Positions 16,945 to 25,870 are shown, numbered from the stretch's first letter. The stretch: DNA of 64,000 bases from JAOABV01 sp039801465 (GCA_039801465.1 JBDRUT010000002.1:1-64000); one strand, 5' to 3'. Notes: generated from the sequence alone by a model not told the origin. Numbers and translations are program-made.

Positions 16945-17787
16945 TTGAAAGAAATTAAATATCAAGACATTGTTGATACTGTGGCAAAACTATGCATTGA
17001 TGCCAATTGTCTCATCGGCGATGATATTATCAACGCATTCAAGAACGGATTAAAAATTGAAGAATCTCCGACCGGTAAAGAAATATTACAACAGTTGATT
17101 GACAATGCTGAAATTGCTAAAAAAGAGATGATTCCGGCTTGCCAAGATACAGGAACTGCAGTCGTATTTTTAGAAGTCGGTTCTGATATTAGAGTTATCG
17201 GTGGTGAACTGTTTGATGCCATCAATGCTGGTGTTGCCAAAGGTTATAAAGAAGGATATTTACGAAAATCAATTGTTGCTGACCCACTCCGACGCAAAAA
17301 TACTGGTGATAATACACCAGCAGTTATTCATACCGAAATTGTGCCTGGTGACAAGTTAAAAATAACAGTTGCGCCCAAAGGTGGTGGTAGTGAAAATATG
17401 TCTGAAGTGAAAATGCTGACACCAGCAGCTGGTTGGGAAGGTATTAAGAAATTTGTCGTTGACCGAGTAATGCGCTCAAAGGCTAACCCTTGTCCACCAA
17501 TTTTAGTTGGCGTTGGCATTGGCGGTAATTTTGAAAAGGTTGCCTATCTTGCTAAAAAAGCACTGTTAAGAGAAGTTGGTTCTGTTCATCCTGACCCGTT
17601 TTATGCGGAAAAAGAAAAAGAATTGCTTGAAGAAATTAATAAAACCGGTATTGGTCCTCAAGGATTCGGCGGAAGAGTAACTGCGCTGGCTGTATTTATT
17701 GAGACCTACCCATGCCATATTGCCAGCATGCCAACAGCAGTCAATATTAATTGTCATGCGGCAAGACATAAATCATCTGTATTATAA
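16945..17787 (+). CDS. fumA: Fumarate hydratase class I, alpha (N-terminal) subunit
   Basis: A 280-aa subunit of the oxygen-sensitive iron-sulfur fumarase, interconverting fumarate and malate. Cluster ligands are the cysteines in IPACQDTGTAVVF (Cys63), NPCPPILVGVGIGGN (about 182) and near the end in ETYPCHIASMP (about 259), with GGGSENMSEVKML between. The TTG start at 16945 is supported by AAAGGAG 8 bp upstream and by alignment of the N-terminus (KEIKYQDIVDTVAKLC). It is a split form with the beta subunit encoded 10 bp downstream, as in many anaerobes and archaea. A hairpin-capable GGCTAATGTGCC lies in the short gap upstream. Confidence 0.92.
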   Translation: MKEIKYQDIVDTVAKLCIDANCLIGDDIINAFKNGLKIEESPTGKEILQQLIDNAEIAKKEMIPACQDTGTAVVFLEVGSDIRVIGGELFDAINAGVAKGYKEGYLRKSIVADPLRRKNTGDNTPAVIHTEIVPGDKLKITVAPKGGGSENMSEVKMLTPAAGWEGIKKFVVDRVMRSKANPCPPILVGVGIGGNFEKVAYLAKKALLREVGSVHPDPFYAEKEKELLEEINKTGIGPQGFGGRVTALAVFIETYPCHIASMPTAVNINCHAARHKSSVL

Positions 17788-17797
17788 AGGAGATGCT

Positions 17798-18346
17798 ATG
17801 AAAAAGATTACGACTCCATTGACTGATGATATTGTAAAAGATTTAAAAGCCGGAGATTCGGTATTAATTACCGGCATTATCTATACTGGTCGTGATTCGG
17901 CTCATAAAAGACTGGTAGATGCAATTAATGCGAATCAAGAACTACCTGTAGACCTAAAAGGACAAATCATCTATTATGTTGGACCCGCACCAGCAAAACC
18001 GGGTTATCCGATTGGACCGGCTGGACCAACAACCTCAGAAAGAATGGACCCGTACACTCCCACATTACTGAAATATGGTATGAAAGGAATGATTGGTAAA
18101 GGGAACCGAACCCCTGAAGTTATTGAAGCCTTGAAGAAATATACTGGTGTCTATTTTGCTGCGGTTGGCGGTGCTGCAGCTCTGATTGCAAAACGAATCA
18201 AAAAGTGCGAAACAGTTGCTTATGATGATCTAGGACCAGAAGCAATTATGAAACTGACCGTAGAAGATTTTCCTGTGGTTGTGGTTAATGACTGTTATGG
18301 CAATGACCTATATGAAGAGGGAATGAAAAAATATCGCAAGATTTGA
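17798..18346 (+). CDS. fumB: Fumarate hydratase class I, beta (C-terminal) subunit
   Basis: A 182-aa partner of the preceding subunit. The chosen ATG at 17798 has AAAGGAG 6 nt upstream; the longer open frame reaching back into the alpha gene is ignored because the conserved N-terminus is KKITTPLTDDIVKDLKAGD. Other landmarks are GIIYTGRDSAHKRL, YYVGPAPAKPGYPIGPAGPT, GMIGKGNRTPEVI, the GGAAAL turn and a VEDFPVVVVNDCYGNDLY ending. It carries the substrate-binding domain and is needed with the alpha chain for activity. A similar enzyme pair is also used for L(+)-tartrate dehydratase, but coupling to fumarate reductase downstream favours fumarase. Confidence 0.92.
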   Translation: MKKITTPLTDDIVKDLKAGDSVLITGIIYTGRDSAHKRLVDAINANQELPVDLKGQIIYYVGPAPAKPGYPIGPAGPTTSERMDPYTPTLLKYGMKGMIGKGNRTPEVIEALKKYTGVYFAAVGGAAALIAKRIKKCETVAYDDLGPEAIMKLTVEDFPVVVVNDCYGNDLYEEGMKKYRKI

Positions 18347-18416
18347 TTAGGATAAAATTTGATGTCTACATCTAATACTTTTCTAAAATCAATCGGTTAA
18401 TCAAGGGCAAAGTCTA

Positions 18417-18452
18417 ATGTGTAAAAATAAAAATTTTCTAATAATCGGTTAA
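18417..18452 (+). CDS. Leader ORF copying the frdB start (11 aa)
   Basis: The block AATCGGTTAAT.AAGGG.AAAGTCTAATGT is present twice, at about 18390-18420 and 18443-18472. The upstream ATG opens an 11-codon frame (MCKNKNFLIIG) resembling the real start (MSDNQQFSTIY) in the DNA, and its stop lies inside the second block. Confidence 0.4.
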   Translation: MCKNKNFLIIG

Positions 18453-18468
18453 TTAAGGGTAAAGTCTA

Positions 18469-19152
18469 ATGTCTGATAATCAACAATTTTCTACAATATA
18501 TATAATGGGTAAAGAATATAAAGTGCCCACTGGTCTCACAATACTACAAGCAATGGAATACTGCGGGTTTTTGTTTATTCGCGGCTGCGGTTGTCGAGGC
18601 GGTTTCTGTGGTGCCTGTAGCACAGTGTATCGAACCAAAGACTCTTATAAATTAAAAGTTGCTCTTGCCTGTCAGACAAAAATTGAAGATGGAATGTATC
18701 TTGCTCAGATTCCATTTTATCCTGGCAACAAAGCAATCCACAACATTGACCAAATAAAACCAACTACTGAAACTCTTTGCGCCTTATATCCGGAAATTAT
18801 GCGCTGTATCTCCTGTAACAGTTGCACTAAAGTCTGCCCTCAGGATATAAAAGTTATGGATTATATCAATGCCGCAATTCGTGGTGATTATAAAAAAGTT
18901 GCTGAGTTATCCTTTGATTGTATTATGTGTGGTCTATGTGCAACTCGATGCCCAGCAGAAATTGTCCAGTATAATGTTGCTTTAGCTGCTCGGAGAATCT
19001 ATGGTGCACATATTATGAAAAAAGCACCTCATTTAGATAAACGACTTGCGGAAATTAAAGAAAATAAGTTCGACCGCGAATTAGAAACGCTTATGAAAAG
19101 TTCTCTTGACCAATTAAAAGAATTATACACGAAACGAGATATTGAAAAATGA
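18469..19152 (+). CDS. Fumarate reductase/succinate dehydrogenase iron-sulfur subunit (TfrB-like)
   Basis: A 227-aa electron-transfer subunit. An N-terminal plant-type [2Fe-2S] domain has RGCGCRGGFCGACSTV with a distal ACQ cysteine. A C-terminal dicluster ferredoxin domain carries CISCNSCTKVCPQDI (about 120-134) and CIMCGLCATRCPAEI (about 152-166). It has no long CCG domain, so this is the soluble form, without an obvious quinone-reactive extension. With the flavoprotein downstream it resembles thiol:fumarate reductase (TfrAB) minus the heterodisulfide-type domain, or reductive-TCA fumarate reductases. No membrane anchor gene is nearby, so the electron donor is probably a soluble carrier. Its start region is duplicated upstream. 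Confidence 0.85.
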   Translation: MSDNQQFSTIYIMGKEYKVPTGLTILQAMEYCGFLFIRGCGCRGGFCGACSTVYRTKDSYKLKVALACQTKIEDGMYLAQIPFYPGNKAIHNIDQIKPTTETLCALYPEIMRCISCNSCTKVCPQDIKVMDYINAAIRGDYKKVAELSFDCIMCGLCATRCPAEIVQYNVALAARRIYGAHIMKKAPHLDKRLAEIKENKFDRELETLMKSSLDQLKELYTKRDIEK

Positions 19153-19205
19153 TTGAGTTCAAATTCTTAAGTTTTTCAGTTCTAATTTAAGAATGGAATC
19201 ACACA

Positions 19206-19283
19206 ATGTATTATAAAGAATTTCAAGAAGAGATATCGCAAAATGAATGTATTCAAAGTATCAAATTTTCACCTTTAATTTAA
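19206..19283 (+). CDS. Leader ORF copying the frdA start (25 aa)
   Basis: TTTAAGAATGGA precedes both this ATG and the real one, and the encoded starts match (MYYKEFQ against MYPKEFQ). The frame stops at 19283 inside the second TTTAAGAATGGA block, 16 bp before the frdA ATG. The duplicated block spans roughly 19181-19225 and 19275-19320. Confidence 0.45.
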   Translation: MYYKEFQEEISQNECIQSIKFSPLI

Positions 19284-19299
19284 GAATGGAGTAAACCCA

Positions 19300-20955
19300 A
19301 TGTATCCTAAGGAATTTCAAGATTCAATAAAAAAAGTTGAAGCAACTCGAGCCTTTCGGATGAAACAAACATTTCCGATGTTAACTTTAGCCGAACGCGC
19401 CGCACTTCTTGAAGCGTATCATCCAGATTATAAAAAAGGCACAATGCGTGCGATTTCCGTTGGTGTCAATAAAGGCGACACAACACCTCATGAGTTTGCC
19501 AATCTTTTTGAAGCCTATTCTCATCTCGACCCGAATAAATTTGTTATTCCGGCACCTAAATTTGAGACTGATGTTCTAATCATCGGTGGCGGTGGTGCTG
19601 GTGTTTCGGCAGCAATAGTTGCTAAGCAGGCAAATGCTGATGTTTTGCTTGTAACCAAATTACGCATCGGTGATGCCAACACAACAATGGCGCAAGGTGG
19701 CATTCAAGCCGCAGATAAAGAAAATGACTCACCAGCAATTCACTATCTTGATGTTATCGGCGGAGGTGGATTCAAGAATATCCCTGAATTAGTAAGGGCC
19801 TTGGTTACGGACGGACCGGAAATTATCCGATGGTTAGAAGATTTAGGTGTGATTTTTGATAAGGCAGATGACGGCACAATGCTTTCAATTCATGGTGGCG
19901 GAACTTCACGTAAACGGATGCATCCCTGTCGAGACTATACTGGTGCTGAAATTATGAGATGTCTTAAAGATGAATTTCTCGACCAGGCGTCCAGACCCGG
20001 TCCAGGTAAAATCCGATATTTAGAATATACTTCGGCTTTAGAACTGCTTACGGATAAAGACGGCAATTGTGTTGGCGGGGTTTTAGTAAATATGGAGAAT
20101 GGCGAAATATTTACGGTCAAGGCTAAAACGACAATTTTAGCAACCGGCGGCGCTGGACGATTACACATTCAAGGATTTCCGACTTCAAATCATTATGGCG
20201 CAACTGCGGATGGTTTAGTTTTAGGTTATCGTGCAGGCGCAAAATTAATCTTTTTAGATACAATTCAATACCATCCTACTGGTGTTGCTTATCCGGAACA
20301 AATCTTGGGACAATTAATTACAGAAAAGGTCCGCGGTGTCGGCGCCCAGTTAGTTAATGCCGAAGGCGAAAGATTTATCTATGAATTAGAAACTCGCGAT
20401 GTAGTTGCATCTGCAATTATTCGCGAAGTCCAAGACCGAAAAAAAGGTATTATGACTGCACAGGCTGGGGGTGTTTGGCTTGATACACCTTTAATTGAAA
20501 TGATTTCTGGTCCAGGAACAATCTTAAAACAACTACCCGCAATGTATCGCCAATTCATCAAATTCGGCATTGATATGACCAAAGAACCAGTGCTTACTTA
20601 TCCAACTCAACACTATCAGAATGGTGGAATCTTATGTAATGAATATGGTGAAACTAATGTACCTGGGCTCTATGTTGCTGGTGAAGTTTCTGGTGGTGTG
20701 CATGGTCGGAATCGACTGATGGGCAATTCGCTCCTAGATATTTTAGTCTTTGGCCGTCGTGCCGGTAAACATGCTGCAGAAAAATCTGCGAAAATTTCCA
20801 ATAGCAAAGAACCCACCTTAAATCATGTTAAAAAATATCACCAGGAATTAGAAAAACTCAGCGTTCCTAAAGAGCGAAAATCGCCCATGCTATTACCGGA
20901 TTACCGTCCTAAAGAATTCCAGACTAAATTTAGTTTTCTTTCCCATATTTCCTAA
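19300..20955 (+). CDS. Fumarate reductase/succinate dehydrogenase flavoprotein subunit (TfrA-like)
   Basis: A 551-aa FAD subunit that reduces fumarate to succinate or the reverse. The FAD-binding fold is VLIIGGGGAGVSAAIVAKQ (about 90-108); then come TTMAQGGIQAA, the active-site segment HGGGTSRKRMHPCRDYTG, TTILATGGAGRL, IQYHPTGV and, near the C-terminus, VHGRNRLMGNSLLDILVFG. An extra N-terminal segment of about 85 residues precedes the FAD fold. There is no Tat or Sec signal, so it is cytoplasmic. It follows the iron-sulfur gene after 147 bp that hold a duplicated copy of its own start. A strong terminator closes the unit. Together with the fumarase genes this gives a malate-fumarate-succinate branch. 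Confidence 0.9.
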   Translation: MYPKEFQDSIKKVEATRAFRMKQTFPMLTLAERAALLEAYHPDYKKGTMRAISVGVNKGDTTPHEFANLFEAYSHLDPNKFVIPAPKFETDVLIIGGGGAGVSAAIVAKQANADVLLVTKLRIGDANTTMAQGGIQAADKENDSPAIHYLDVIGGGGFKNIPELVRALVTDGPEIIRWLEDLGVIFDKADDGTMLSIHGGGTSRKRMHPCRDYTGAEIMRCLKDEFLDQASRPGPGKIRYLEYTSALELLTDKDGNCVGGVLVNMENGEIFTVKAKTTILATGGAGRLHIQGFPTSNHYGATADGLVLGYRAGAKLIFLDTIQYHPTGVAYPEQILGQLITEKVRGVGAQLVNAEGERFIYELETRDVVASAIIREVQDRKKGIMTAQAGGVWLDTPLIEMISGPGTILKQLPAMYRQFIKFGIDMTKEPVLTYPTQHYQNGGILCNEYGETNVPGLYVAGEVSGGVHGRNRLMGNSLLDILVFGRRAGKHAAEKSAKISNSKEPTLNHVKKYHQELEKLSVPKERKSPMLLPDYRPKEFQTKFSFLSHIS

Positions 20956-20970
20956 AAATAACAAGATGAA

Positions 20971-21008
20971 TGAGGTAAGAGGAAATTATTACTCTTACCT
21001 CATTTTTC
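20971..21008 (+). terminator. Rho-independent terminator after frdA
   Basis: TGAGGTAAGAG (20971-20981) pairs perfectly with CTCTTACCTCA (20992-21002) across a 10-nt loop, followed by TTTTTCTT. Confidence 0.9.
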
Positions 21009-21033
21009 TTATTCTCTTTGTATCTTAATTCTA

Positions 21034-22122
21034 ATGGATAATCGTGCTCGTAAATTTATTAGAATATTGATTTTACTAATATGTTTATATTGCTTTCTAC
21101 TCAGCATCAATGTATTAAACGATAGCTTAAAACTTCTAGGCAAAGGATTTGTCACAAATTTAATCAGTATAACTTCTAATCCTTTCTTAAGTCTAATCAT
21201 CGGCCTTTTCACCACTGCGGTTGTACAAAGTTCTTCAGCAACTACCTCGATCGTTGTCGGTTTAGTCGCATCCGGAACACTTACCATCACTAATGCAATT
21301 CCAATTATAATGGGGGCTAACATCGGAACAACAGTTACTAATACTTTGGTCTCTTTAGGACATATCACAAGAAAACCCGAATTTCAGAAAGCATTTCCTG
21401 CAGCCGTTGTGCATGATTTCTTTAATATCCTAACAGTATTAATACTCTTTCCGTTGGAAATCAACTTTCACTTTTTAAGAATAATATCCGCATTCTTAAC
21501 AAAGGTCTTTGCCGGGTTTGGTGGAATGAATATCGCAAGTCCTCTAAAATTTATCACTGCACCAGTTAGCGCGCAAATAGTATCTTTGTTTGGCAATAAA
21601 GGCGTAATTGTTGTTGTCTTCTCCCTGATAATTTTATTTATTGCGCTTAAATTTTTAGTTGATGTAACCAGAGCCATAACCACTAGCAAATTAGAATTAG
21701 TCATCGACCGATATCTCTTTGGTCGTGCAATACAAAGTCTTTTGGTCGGACTAATTGTAACTTCAATTATTCAATCTTCTTCTATTACAACTTCTTTAGT
21801 CGTACCTTTGGTTGGCGCGGGAATTGTGTCTATTTACAAAGTGTTTCCCTATATGATGGGTGCAAATATTGGTACAACGGTTACCGCAATTCTGGCATCA
21901 TTAGCAATTGGTAATGCTTTGGGCATTCAAATTGCCTTTGCCCATTTTGCTTTTAATCTCATTGGCACTGTCATCTGGTATCCAGCAAGGATTGTTCCGA
22001 TTAATCTTGCTTTGCTTTTCGGTGGATTTGCCGGGAAAAGACGATTCTTAGCAATTCTTTATCTAATTGTTGTTTTTTATATAGTTCCGATTATAATATT
22101 CTTAATAGCAAGACTAAAATGA
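21034..22122 (+). CDS. Na/Pi cotransporter family protein
   Basis: A 362-aa inner-membrane transporter of the NptA/PF02690 type, expected to bring in (or export) phosphate with sodium. The two inverted repeats carry the signature QSSSATTSIVVGLV at about 65-78 and QSSSITTSLVVPLVG at about 248-262, each followed by MGANIGTTVT. Eight or more hydrophobic segments are visible. It lacks the fused C-terminal PhoU domain of some homologues; that domain is encoded as a separate gene 42 bp downstream. The ATG at 21034 has no clear Shine-Dalgarno sequence. Confidence 0.9.
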   Translation: MDNRARKFIRILILLICLYCFLLSINVLNDSLKLLGKGFVTNLISITSNPFLSLIIGLFTTAVVQSSSATTSIVVGLVASGTLTITNAIPIIMGANIGTTVTNTLVSLGHITRKPEFQKAFPAAVVHDFFNILTVLILFPLEINFHFLRIISAFLTKVFAGFGGMNIASPLKFITAPVSAQIVSLFGNKGVIVVVFSLIILFIALKFLVDVTRAITTSKLELVIDRYLFGRAIQSLLVGLIVTSIIQSSSITTSLVVPLVGAGIVSIYKVFPYMMGANIGTTVTAILASLAIGNALGIQIAFAHFAFNLIGTVIWYPARIVPINLALLFGGFAGKRRFLAILYLIVVFYIVPIIIFLIARLK

Positions 22123-22164
22123 AACAATTAAACCAAATTATTAAGGTGTCTTAGGAGATAGAAA

Positions 22165-22815
22165 ATGTTTGGTGAATTTTTGCAGTTATGGAAGAAATCT
22201 TCGCTCTTAACTGAAGCAATTAAAGAAACCAATAAAATGCTTGAAATGACAAAGGATATGTACATCTTCTCTTTACGGGTATTAATGGATAATGAGAAAG
22301 AAGTTGCTGATATCTATAAAATCGACCAGGAATTAAACCAAATGCAGATATCAGTCAGAAGAAAAGTCTTAGAGCATCTTTCAATTAATCCACGACAAGA
22401 TATTACCAGTTCGTTAATTCTGGTGACGATTGTGGTCGACATTGAACGTATTGGCGATTACGCAAAAAATTTGATTGAACTCGCGCACCATTATCCAGAA
22501 AAATTATGTGGACCATATTGCGACCGAATCAGAAACTTTGAACTGGAAATAACTAAAAATTTCATTAACACGATTAAAGCCTTTAAAGAAGTTGATGTTG
22601 AATTAGGACAAAAAGTTATGGAAGCCCATGCTAAATTAGCTCCGGAAATCGAACATCTTATTGAGGATATTCTTAATGATGGAACTCTTCCTGGTCGTGA
22701 AGCGGTGATTTATGCATTATTAGCAAGATTTTTAAAGCGGGTTTCTGCTCATCTCAAGAATGTCGCGTCTTCTGTGGTCAATCCTTTTCATCGTTTGGGC
22801 TATCGACCTGAATAA
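22165..22815 (+). CDS. PhoU-domain protein
   Basis: A 216-aa helical protein with a PhoU-like three-helix bundle: EVADIYKIDQELNQMQISVRR, and VTIVVDIERIGDYAKNLIELA at about 89-109, which contains the E..RIGDYA metal-site motif. It probably regulates the adjacent Na/Pi transporter rather than an Abc Pst system, which is absent here. The start is preceded by TTAGGAGATAG, a good Shine-Dalgarno sequence. Confidence 0.88.
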   Translation: MFGEFLQLWKKSSLLTEAIKETNKMLEMTKDMYIFSLRVLMDNEKEVADIYKIDQELNQMQISVRRKVLEHLSINPRQDITSSLILVTIVVDIERIGDYAKNLIELAHHYPEKLCGPYCDRIRNFELEITKNFINTIKAFKEVDVELGQKVMEAHAKLAPEIEHLIEDILNDGTLPGREAVIYALLARFLKRVSAHLKNVASSVVNPFHRLGYRPE

Positions 22816-22891
22816 TTTTCCCAACTGCCTAACTACTATTATCTATCAATAATAGTAATTAAACAAAACGATATTATTGGACATATGTCTT

Positions 22892-23632
22892 ATGCTTAAT
22901 CTGAAGAATGTCTATAAAAGAATTAACAATCCGCGTAACCGAGCAAAATTCTTAAGCATTGCCTATCTAATATTATTTATTACTATAATAATTTTAATTT
23001 TCTTTTACTTATTTGCGAAATATCCAATATTATTAATGATATTTACTGACCAACCGAAAATTCGTGATTTTATTAGTCAATTTGGTATAAAAGCACCTTT
23101 TATTCTTATTGGATTACAAGTGCTTCAAATTATCTTTGCACCGATACCCGGTCATCTTATTGGATTTATTGCTGGTTATCTTTTTGGTGTATTAAAAGGC
23201 ACAACTTATTGTTTGATAGGAATTTTTATTGGCGCCAGTATAACCTTTGGGATTGCAAGGATTTTGGGGCGACGGCTCTTAAAAATATTTATTTCTAAGG
23301 AAAATATGGAGAAGTTTGATAGTTATGTTGTGCGTAAAGGTCCTTTTGTTATATTTACTTTACTTCTAATTCCATTTTCGCCTTTGGGTGATATTGTTTA
23401 CTATCTTTCAGGACTGACCGCAATTCCCTATTTTGTTTATGTCTTACTGGTGCTAATTGCCCGATTACCTAATAATCTGATTAATAATCTCATTGGTGCC
23501 AAAGCAGTAAGTTTTACAATCAAAGAATGGATTATATTTCTCATCGCTATTATAATATTAGCAGGTATCTTTTATATCAATCGAAAAGCAATTGAACGAT
23601 TGATTCTAAGATATGTTAAGTTGGGAAAATAA
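22892..23632 (+). CDS. TVP38/TMEM64-family (VTT/DedA-like) membrane protein
   Basis: A polytopic inner-membrane protein of 246 aa from ATG 22892; a TTG five codons upstream is the alternative start. The VTT-domain core is seen in QIIFAPIPGHLIGFIAGYLFG (about 90-110) and GIFIGASITFGIARILGRRL (about 118-137), with a later PFSPLGDIVYYLSGLTAIP stretch. DedA/VTT proteins act in membrane lipid or undecaprenyl-phosphate handling, but the exact substrate is unknown. No terminator separates it from the PhoU-like gene; the gap is about 75 bp. Confidence 0.82.
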   Translation: MLNLKNVYKRINNPRNRAKFLSIAYLILFITIIILIFFYLFAKYPILLMIFTDQPKIRDFISQFGIKAPFILIGLQVLQIIFAPIPGHLIGFIAGYLFGVLKGTTYCLIGIFIGASITFGIARILGRRLLKIFISKENMEKFDSYVVRKGPFVIFTLLLIPFSPLGDIVYYLSGLTAIPYFVYVLLVLIARLPNNLINNLIGAKAVSFTIKEWIIFLIAIIILAGIFYINRKAIERLILRYVKLGK

Positions 23633-24211
23633 AAATTAATTAACAAAAGCCCAAGAAAAATTAAATATAGTGAGAATATAAATTTTGTTAAAATACCTAT
23701 ACGCATACTCTTTTAATTGAGAATAACGATATTAAGCAACCGTACGGCAGAATAGGTCAAGAGGGCTATCTACTATATAACTCAGCTGATAATCTACTTG
23801 ATAACCTAATCGATGATTGAATTAACTATCGATGAGCCAATCGGTTAAGTTGTTGAGTAGGCAAGCCCGGGGGCAAGCCGAGGGGCATACCGGTGGGCAA
23901 CCGACTGGCTTGCTCATAGGACAGCAAATAAATTCGCCTATCGGATAATCCATTAGGTCAGAGTGGCCTCCAAGAAAATTTACTAAGAAAATTATAGAAA
24001 TAATGAAGTAAACGACTTAGCGTATTTCTATTATCCCGATTTATTGAAGCCAACAATGTCAAATGATTTTTTACGATATTTCGCTGGTATTAGCAATCCG
24101 GGTTTAGTTGATAAAAATAATTTTGGGGAAGTATCTATTAAAACCAGTAGATACTTTATCTCAGGATGATTATGAAATAAAAATACAATTAGTCTTATAA
24201 GCGCTGGACAA
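23633..24211. other. Convergent intergenic region with a GC-rich repeat
   Basis: About 580 bp between convergent genes. Apart from the 12-mer repeat at 23860-23907 no feature is convincing. A minus-strand ORF of 31 codons (23822-23917) crosses that repeat and would be Cys/Pro rich (GCPPVCPSACPRAC), with no ribosome binding site. Confidence 0.4.
23860..23907. repeat. 12-bp GC-rich tandem repeat, four diverged copies
   Basis: GGCAAGCCCGGG, GGCAAGCCGAGG, GGCATACCGGTG and GGCAACCGACTG run head to tail and are followed by GCTTGCTC, which could pair with the first units. The base composition is strikingly unlike the AT-rich surroundings. Confidence 0.8.
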
Positions 24212-25774
24212 TTATTTGCTAATGACGACTTTTTGGCTATATCTGTCAGAATTAATCCTTGCTTTGATAAAATAGACGCCATCCGAAACAAAATTTCCAA
24301 AATCATCTTTTCTGTCCCAAATGATTGTCTGGTCACCGCTTTCAATTTTCTGATGGAACAAAGTTCTAATTAATCTTCCATTACTATCATATATCTTGAT
24401 ATTAACATCGGACAAAGTTTCAGTTACGAAATCAATTGTAATGTTCTTATTAATTATACTGGGGTAAACTCTGAAATGTTTTTTCAGAATCCGCGAAGAT
24501 ATTTCTTTGACCGCAGTTATCGGATTGAGTTTGATATCTAAATAAGTCGGTTGTCCTTGAGAAACATTGACATTATAGATTGTTTTTGTTTCATAACCTT
24601 CTTTAAGCACTTGGACCGTATAAGTTCCGGGATTAAGAATACGGTAGAATCGTCCATATATTGAATCCGATGTTCTCGGCAGAATTGTTTCCGGTGGTGC
24701 ATAGGCCTCAAGAATTCTAACTTCAGCAACTAAAGGTGTATTAGTGATTGAATCTCTAATATGACCAGTAATTTGACTACCTTGTATTCGTTCTAATAGA
24801 TAATAAGCACCAGCTAAATTTCTTTGGCAGATTGAATCTACCATATGTCCATGTGGAAAATAGCCATTACTTACTTCAATGGTAAAAGAGATGACACCGT
24901 TATAATAGAACCAATTACGGGCAATACCGCCTTCAGTCGCAGTTCCATAAATTGCAAAATAAGTTCCAGTGCCAGCATCGTTTCTAATTCTTTTGGCAAG
25001 ACTTTCTGCAACTGCTTTGATATGAGGTCGGTCAGGACAGAAAGAATTTCCCCAGCGCCAAGGATAGTAGACTAATTCACCTTCACCTGCTTCTTTACTA
25101 CTATGATAACAGATATCAAAAATAAATTTTTCTTGATAAGTTAAATCTCTAATCGCCTGAGTTTCACCTTCGGAAAATGGATATGGACCGCGATATTCCC
25201 GACTACTGGGATTAGGATCACCAAGATGCCATAAGAAGTCATAATTACGGTTTAAGTCAACTCCATCTTCAGGGTCAAAGATGCCATTGTTATTATTATC
25301 TCGGGTATTTTTTCGCCACATTGTGTCAATTCCAGATGAACCAATATAATGGCCATCAGGATTTACCATTGGAACAATCCAAATTTCTGTAGAGTTTATT
25401 GCTGAAGTAATAAATGGGTCAATATTGTATTTTGTAACTAAGTCCCACATCATATAAAGACAGATTTCAACGCCAATTAATTCGCAGGCATGATGCACAC
25501 CATTATATAAGACTCTCGGTTCATCTTCTTGGATTTGGGGATTGTCGGAAATCTTCATTGCCAAAATTGGAAGTTGATTAGTAGTTGTATGACCAATGAC
25601 ATGCAACCGGCAGATATTAGGATAATGCAATGCAACATAAATCATTTCGTCGACCATCTCACCATAAGTATGATATCTGGGATCTCGAGCATATAAAGAG
25701 CAGATAGCACATAGCAAGCAGCCAATAGTAAATAGTTTGTAGCGAGTAGCGAGTAACTGATGTGCAGAAAACAT
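24212..25774 (-). CDS. Secreted M14-family zinc carboxypeptidase with sorting domain
   Basis: A 520-aa exported metallocarboxypeptidase. A hydrophobic N-terminal segment (to about residue 30) is encoded by low-complexity DNA rich in CTCGCTA and TGCTAT-like words. Zinc ligands are H-x-x-E in VHHACELIG (about 93-101) and the distal His in DICYHSS (about 202); the catalytic Glu is in ISFTIEVSNG (about 300). A carboxypeptidase regulatory-like beta domain follows (TGHIRDSITNTPL to LDIKL, about 336-415). The C-terminal FlgD/Por-like sorting domain has VNIKIYDSNGRLIRTL, TIIWDRKDDFGN and GVYFIKARI, ending KVVISK. It is the last gene of the long minus-strand run and probably releases C-terminal amino acids from extracellular peptides. 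Confidence 0.88.
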   Translation of the reverse strand: MFSAHQLLATRYKLFTIGCLLCAICSLYARDPRYHTYGEMVDEMIYVALHYPNICRLHVIGHTTTNQLPILAMKISDNPQIQEDEPRVLYNGVHHACELIGVEICLYMMWDLVTKYNIDPFITSAINSTEIWIVPMVNPDGHYIGSSGIDTMWRKNTRDNNNNGIFDPEDGVDLNRNYDFLWHLGDPNPSSREYRGPYPFSEGETQAIRDLTYQEKFIFDICYHSSKEAGEGELVYYPWRWGNSFCPDRPHIKAVAESLAKRIRNDAGTGTYFAIYGTATEGGIARNWFYYNGVISFTIEVSNGYFPHGHMVDSICQRNLAGAYYLLERIQGSQITGHIRDSITNTPLVAEVRILEAYAPPETILPRTSDSIYGRFYRILNPGTYTVQVLKEGYETKTIYNVNVSQGQPTYLDIKLNPITAVKEISSRILKKHFRVYPSIINKNITIDFVTETLSDVNIKIYDSNGRLIRTLFHQKIESGDQTIIWDRKDDFGNFVSDGVYFIKARINSDRYSQKVVISK

Positions 25775-25784
25775 TAGATTACCT

Positions 25785-25870
25785 TATGATTCATTTAACA
25801 GCCATCTTTCGTGTTTTCTTATCAAATATCCTTCCAGTTGATTTATCTGACAATCATCTTTCGCTTTATC
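25785..25870. repeat. Duplicated 3' end of the C25-like gene
   Basis: TGATTTATCTGACAATCATC (with TTTCGC) at the gene end and TGATTCATTTAACAGCCATC (with TTTCGT) beyond it match at about 22 of 31 positions. On the minus strand both would read a basic tail and stop: KRKMIVR-stop and TRKMAVK-stop. Confidence 0.5.

Noticed and set aside
17699..17797. Upstream extension of the fumarase beta frame
   Set aside because: It overlaps the alpha subunit gene; the ATG at 17798 has a strong ribosome binding site and the conserved N-terminus.
24031..24345. 104-codon minus-strand ORF overlapping the M14 gene end
   Set aside because: It overlaps the real gene in another frame and runs on through AT-rich DNA with no family similarity.
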